Assembly: GCA_964413755.1 (NCBI GenBank)
Contig: CAYPTW010000022.1
Span: 1 to 30,459 of the forward strand
DNA: 30,459 nucleotides
Reading direction: 5' to 3'
Source: XN24 sp964413755
Lineage (GTDB): Bacteria; Pseudomonadota; Gammaproteobacteria; Steroidobacterales; XN24
Position numbers and translations under genes: made by a program. Shown here piece by piece: positions 30,237-30,459 of the stretch; the stretch's first letter is position 1; each line of letters opens with the position of its first letter. The notes beneath the pieces were generated by a model that saw nothing but the letters and a program-made list of their open reading frames with translations, made no database searches and was not told where the DNA came from.

Positions 30237-30254
30237 TTCGGCGCGCGCGCCGAA
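30237..30254. repeat. 18-bp perfect palindrome in the VOC gene leader
   Basis: TTCGGCGCGCGCGCCGAA equals its own reverse complement. It lies between the probable -10 (TATACT, 30284-30279 on the minus strand) and the ribosome-binding site of the VOC lipoprotein gene. It could be an operator or a 5' UTR stem. Confidence 0.6.
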
Positions 30255-30278
30255 TGCCGGCGAGGCGCCAGCCTCCGC

Positions 30279-30284
30279 AGTATA
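30279..30284 (-). promoter_or_regulatory. Probable -10 box of the VOC-lipoprotein operon
   Basis: TATACT on the minus strand matches the sigma70 -10 consensus at 5 of 6 positions, 66 nt before ATG 30213. No good -35 hexamer is visible at 16-18 nt. Confidence 0.35.
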
Positions 30285-30339
30285 TCCGCCGTTCGCGCCG
30301 CCAGACTGTCCGGAATCGTCAGGCACGCTGCTGCCGGGC

Positions 30340-30369
30340 TTGCCGTCGGTGCAGCTCTCGCCATAGACT
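30340..30369 (+). promoter_or_regulatory. Promoter of the tRNA-Gly gene
   Basis: TTGCCG (30340-30345), 18-nt spacer, TAGACT (30364-30369), then a GC-rich discriminator (TTCGCCCCGGCGC) leading to the tRNA at 30383. A GC-rich discriminator is typical of stable-RNA promoters under stringent control. Confidence 0.55.
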
Positions 30370-30382
30370 TTCGCCCCGGCGC

Positions 30383-30456
30383 GCGGGTGTAGTTCAATGG
30401 TAGAACAGTAGCTTCCCAAGCTACGAACGTGGGTTCGATTCCCATCACCCGCTCCA
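30383..30456 (+). tRNA. tRNA-Gly (anticodon CCC)
   Basis: A complete cloverleaf is visible: acceptor GCGGGTG/CACCCGC, D arm GTTC/GAAC, anticodon stem GTAGC/GCTAC with loop TTCCCAA (anticodon CCC, reading GGG), T arm GTGGG/CCCAT with loop TTCGATT, discriminator T and encoded CCA. It closely resembles the E. coli glyU tRNA. Confidence 0.97.
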
Positions 30457-30459
30457 GAA

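Noticed and set aside
30383..30456. tRNA-Gly as an attachment site of an integrated element covering the giant operon
   Set aside because: No integrase, transposase or direct repeat of the tRNA 3' end was seen in the window, and housekeeping genes lie between.
1..30459. CRISPR array, insertion sequence, phage or rRNA genes
   Set aside because: No spaced direct repeats, transposase motifs, phage structural genes or rRNA signatures were found on either strand.

Overview
The window is GC-rich, densely coding bacterial DNA with one 100-N gap, so it looks like a draft or metagenome scaffold. An ECF sigma factor paired with a TPR Ser/Thr kinase, lipobox signal peptides, class I fructose-bisphosphate aldolase, a CCA-encoding tRNA-Gly(CCC) and strong GC3 bias suggest a Gram-negative, high-GC gammaproteobacterium, perhaps near Xanthomonadales/Lysobacterales. 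That placement is inference; no 16S or core phylogenetic marker is present.

Left part (1-5079): the 3' part of a giant beta-helical surface protein gene is coupled by ATGA overlap to a secreted FecR-domain protein. It meets, tail to tail with a 4-nt gap, a CHASE2 class III nucleotide cyclase gene. Positions 5185-6169 hold an sdpR-sdpI-like pair: an ArsR-type repressor with an AT-rich 36-bp inverted-repeat operator over its promoter, and an SdpI-like membrane protein. No Sdp toxin genes are visible.

Regulatory pair (6141-9357, minus strand): an ECF sigma factor of the kinase-linked type, then a transmembrane Hanks-type Ser/Thr kinase with a large TPR-rich C-terminus. The sigma and cyclase promoters share the same bipartite sequence at identical spacing.

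Central part (9546-28101, plus strand): four very large, tightly packed genes for exported proteins (2176, 1109, 1771 and 1123 aa) fill about 18.5 kb, with junctions TGATG, TAGATG and an 8-nt gap. They carry lipoprotein or Sec signals, Calx-beta, FN3-like, TIG-like and Lcl_C/DUF1566 domains, and each has a DxDxDG calcium-loop motif. The cluster is transcribed divergently from the sigma-kinase pair, and a GGAAC/GTCGTC element lies in the shared intergenic region. This is the best candidate for an undescribed system: a calcium-dependent multi-protein surface or matrix assembly possibly controlled by kinase-sigma signalling.

Right part (28182-30456): class I fructose-bisphosphate aldolase, a VOC-fold lipoprotein followed by a 52-aa lipoprotein (all minus strand), and tRNA-Gly(CCC) with a stable-RNA-like promoter at the end.
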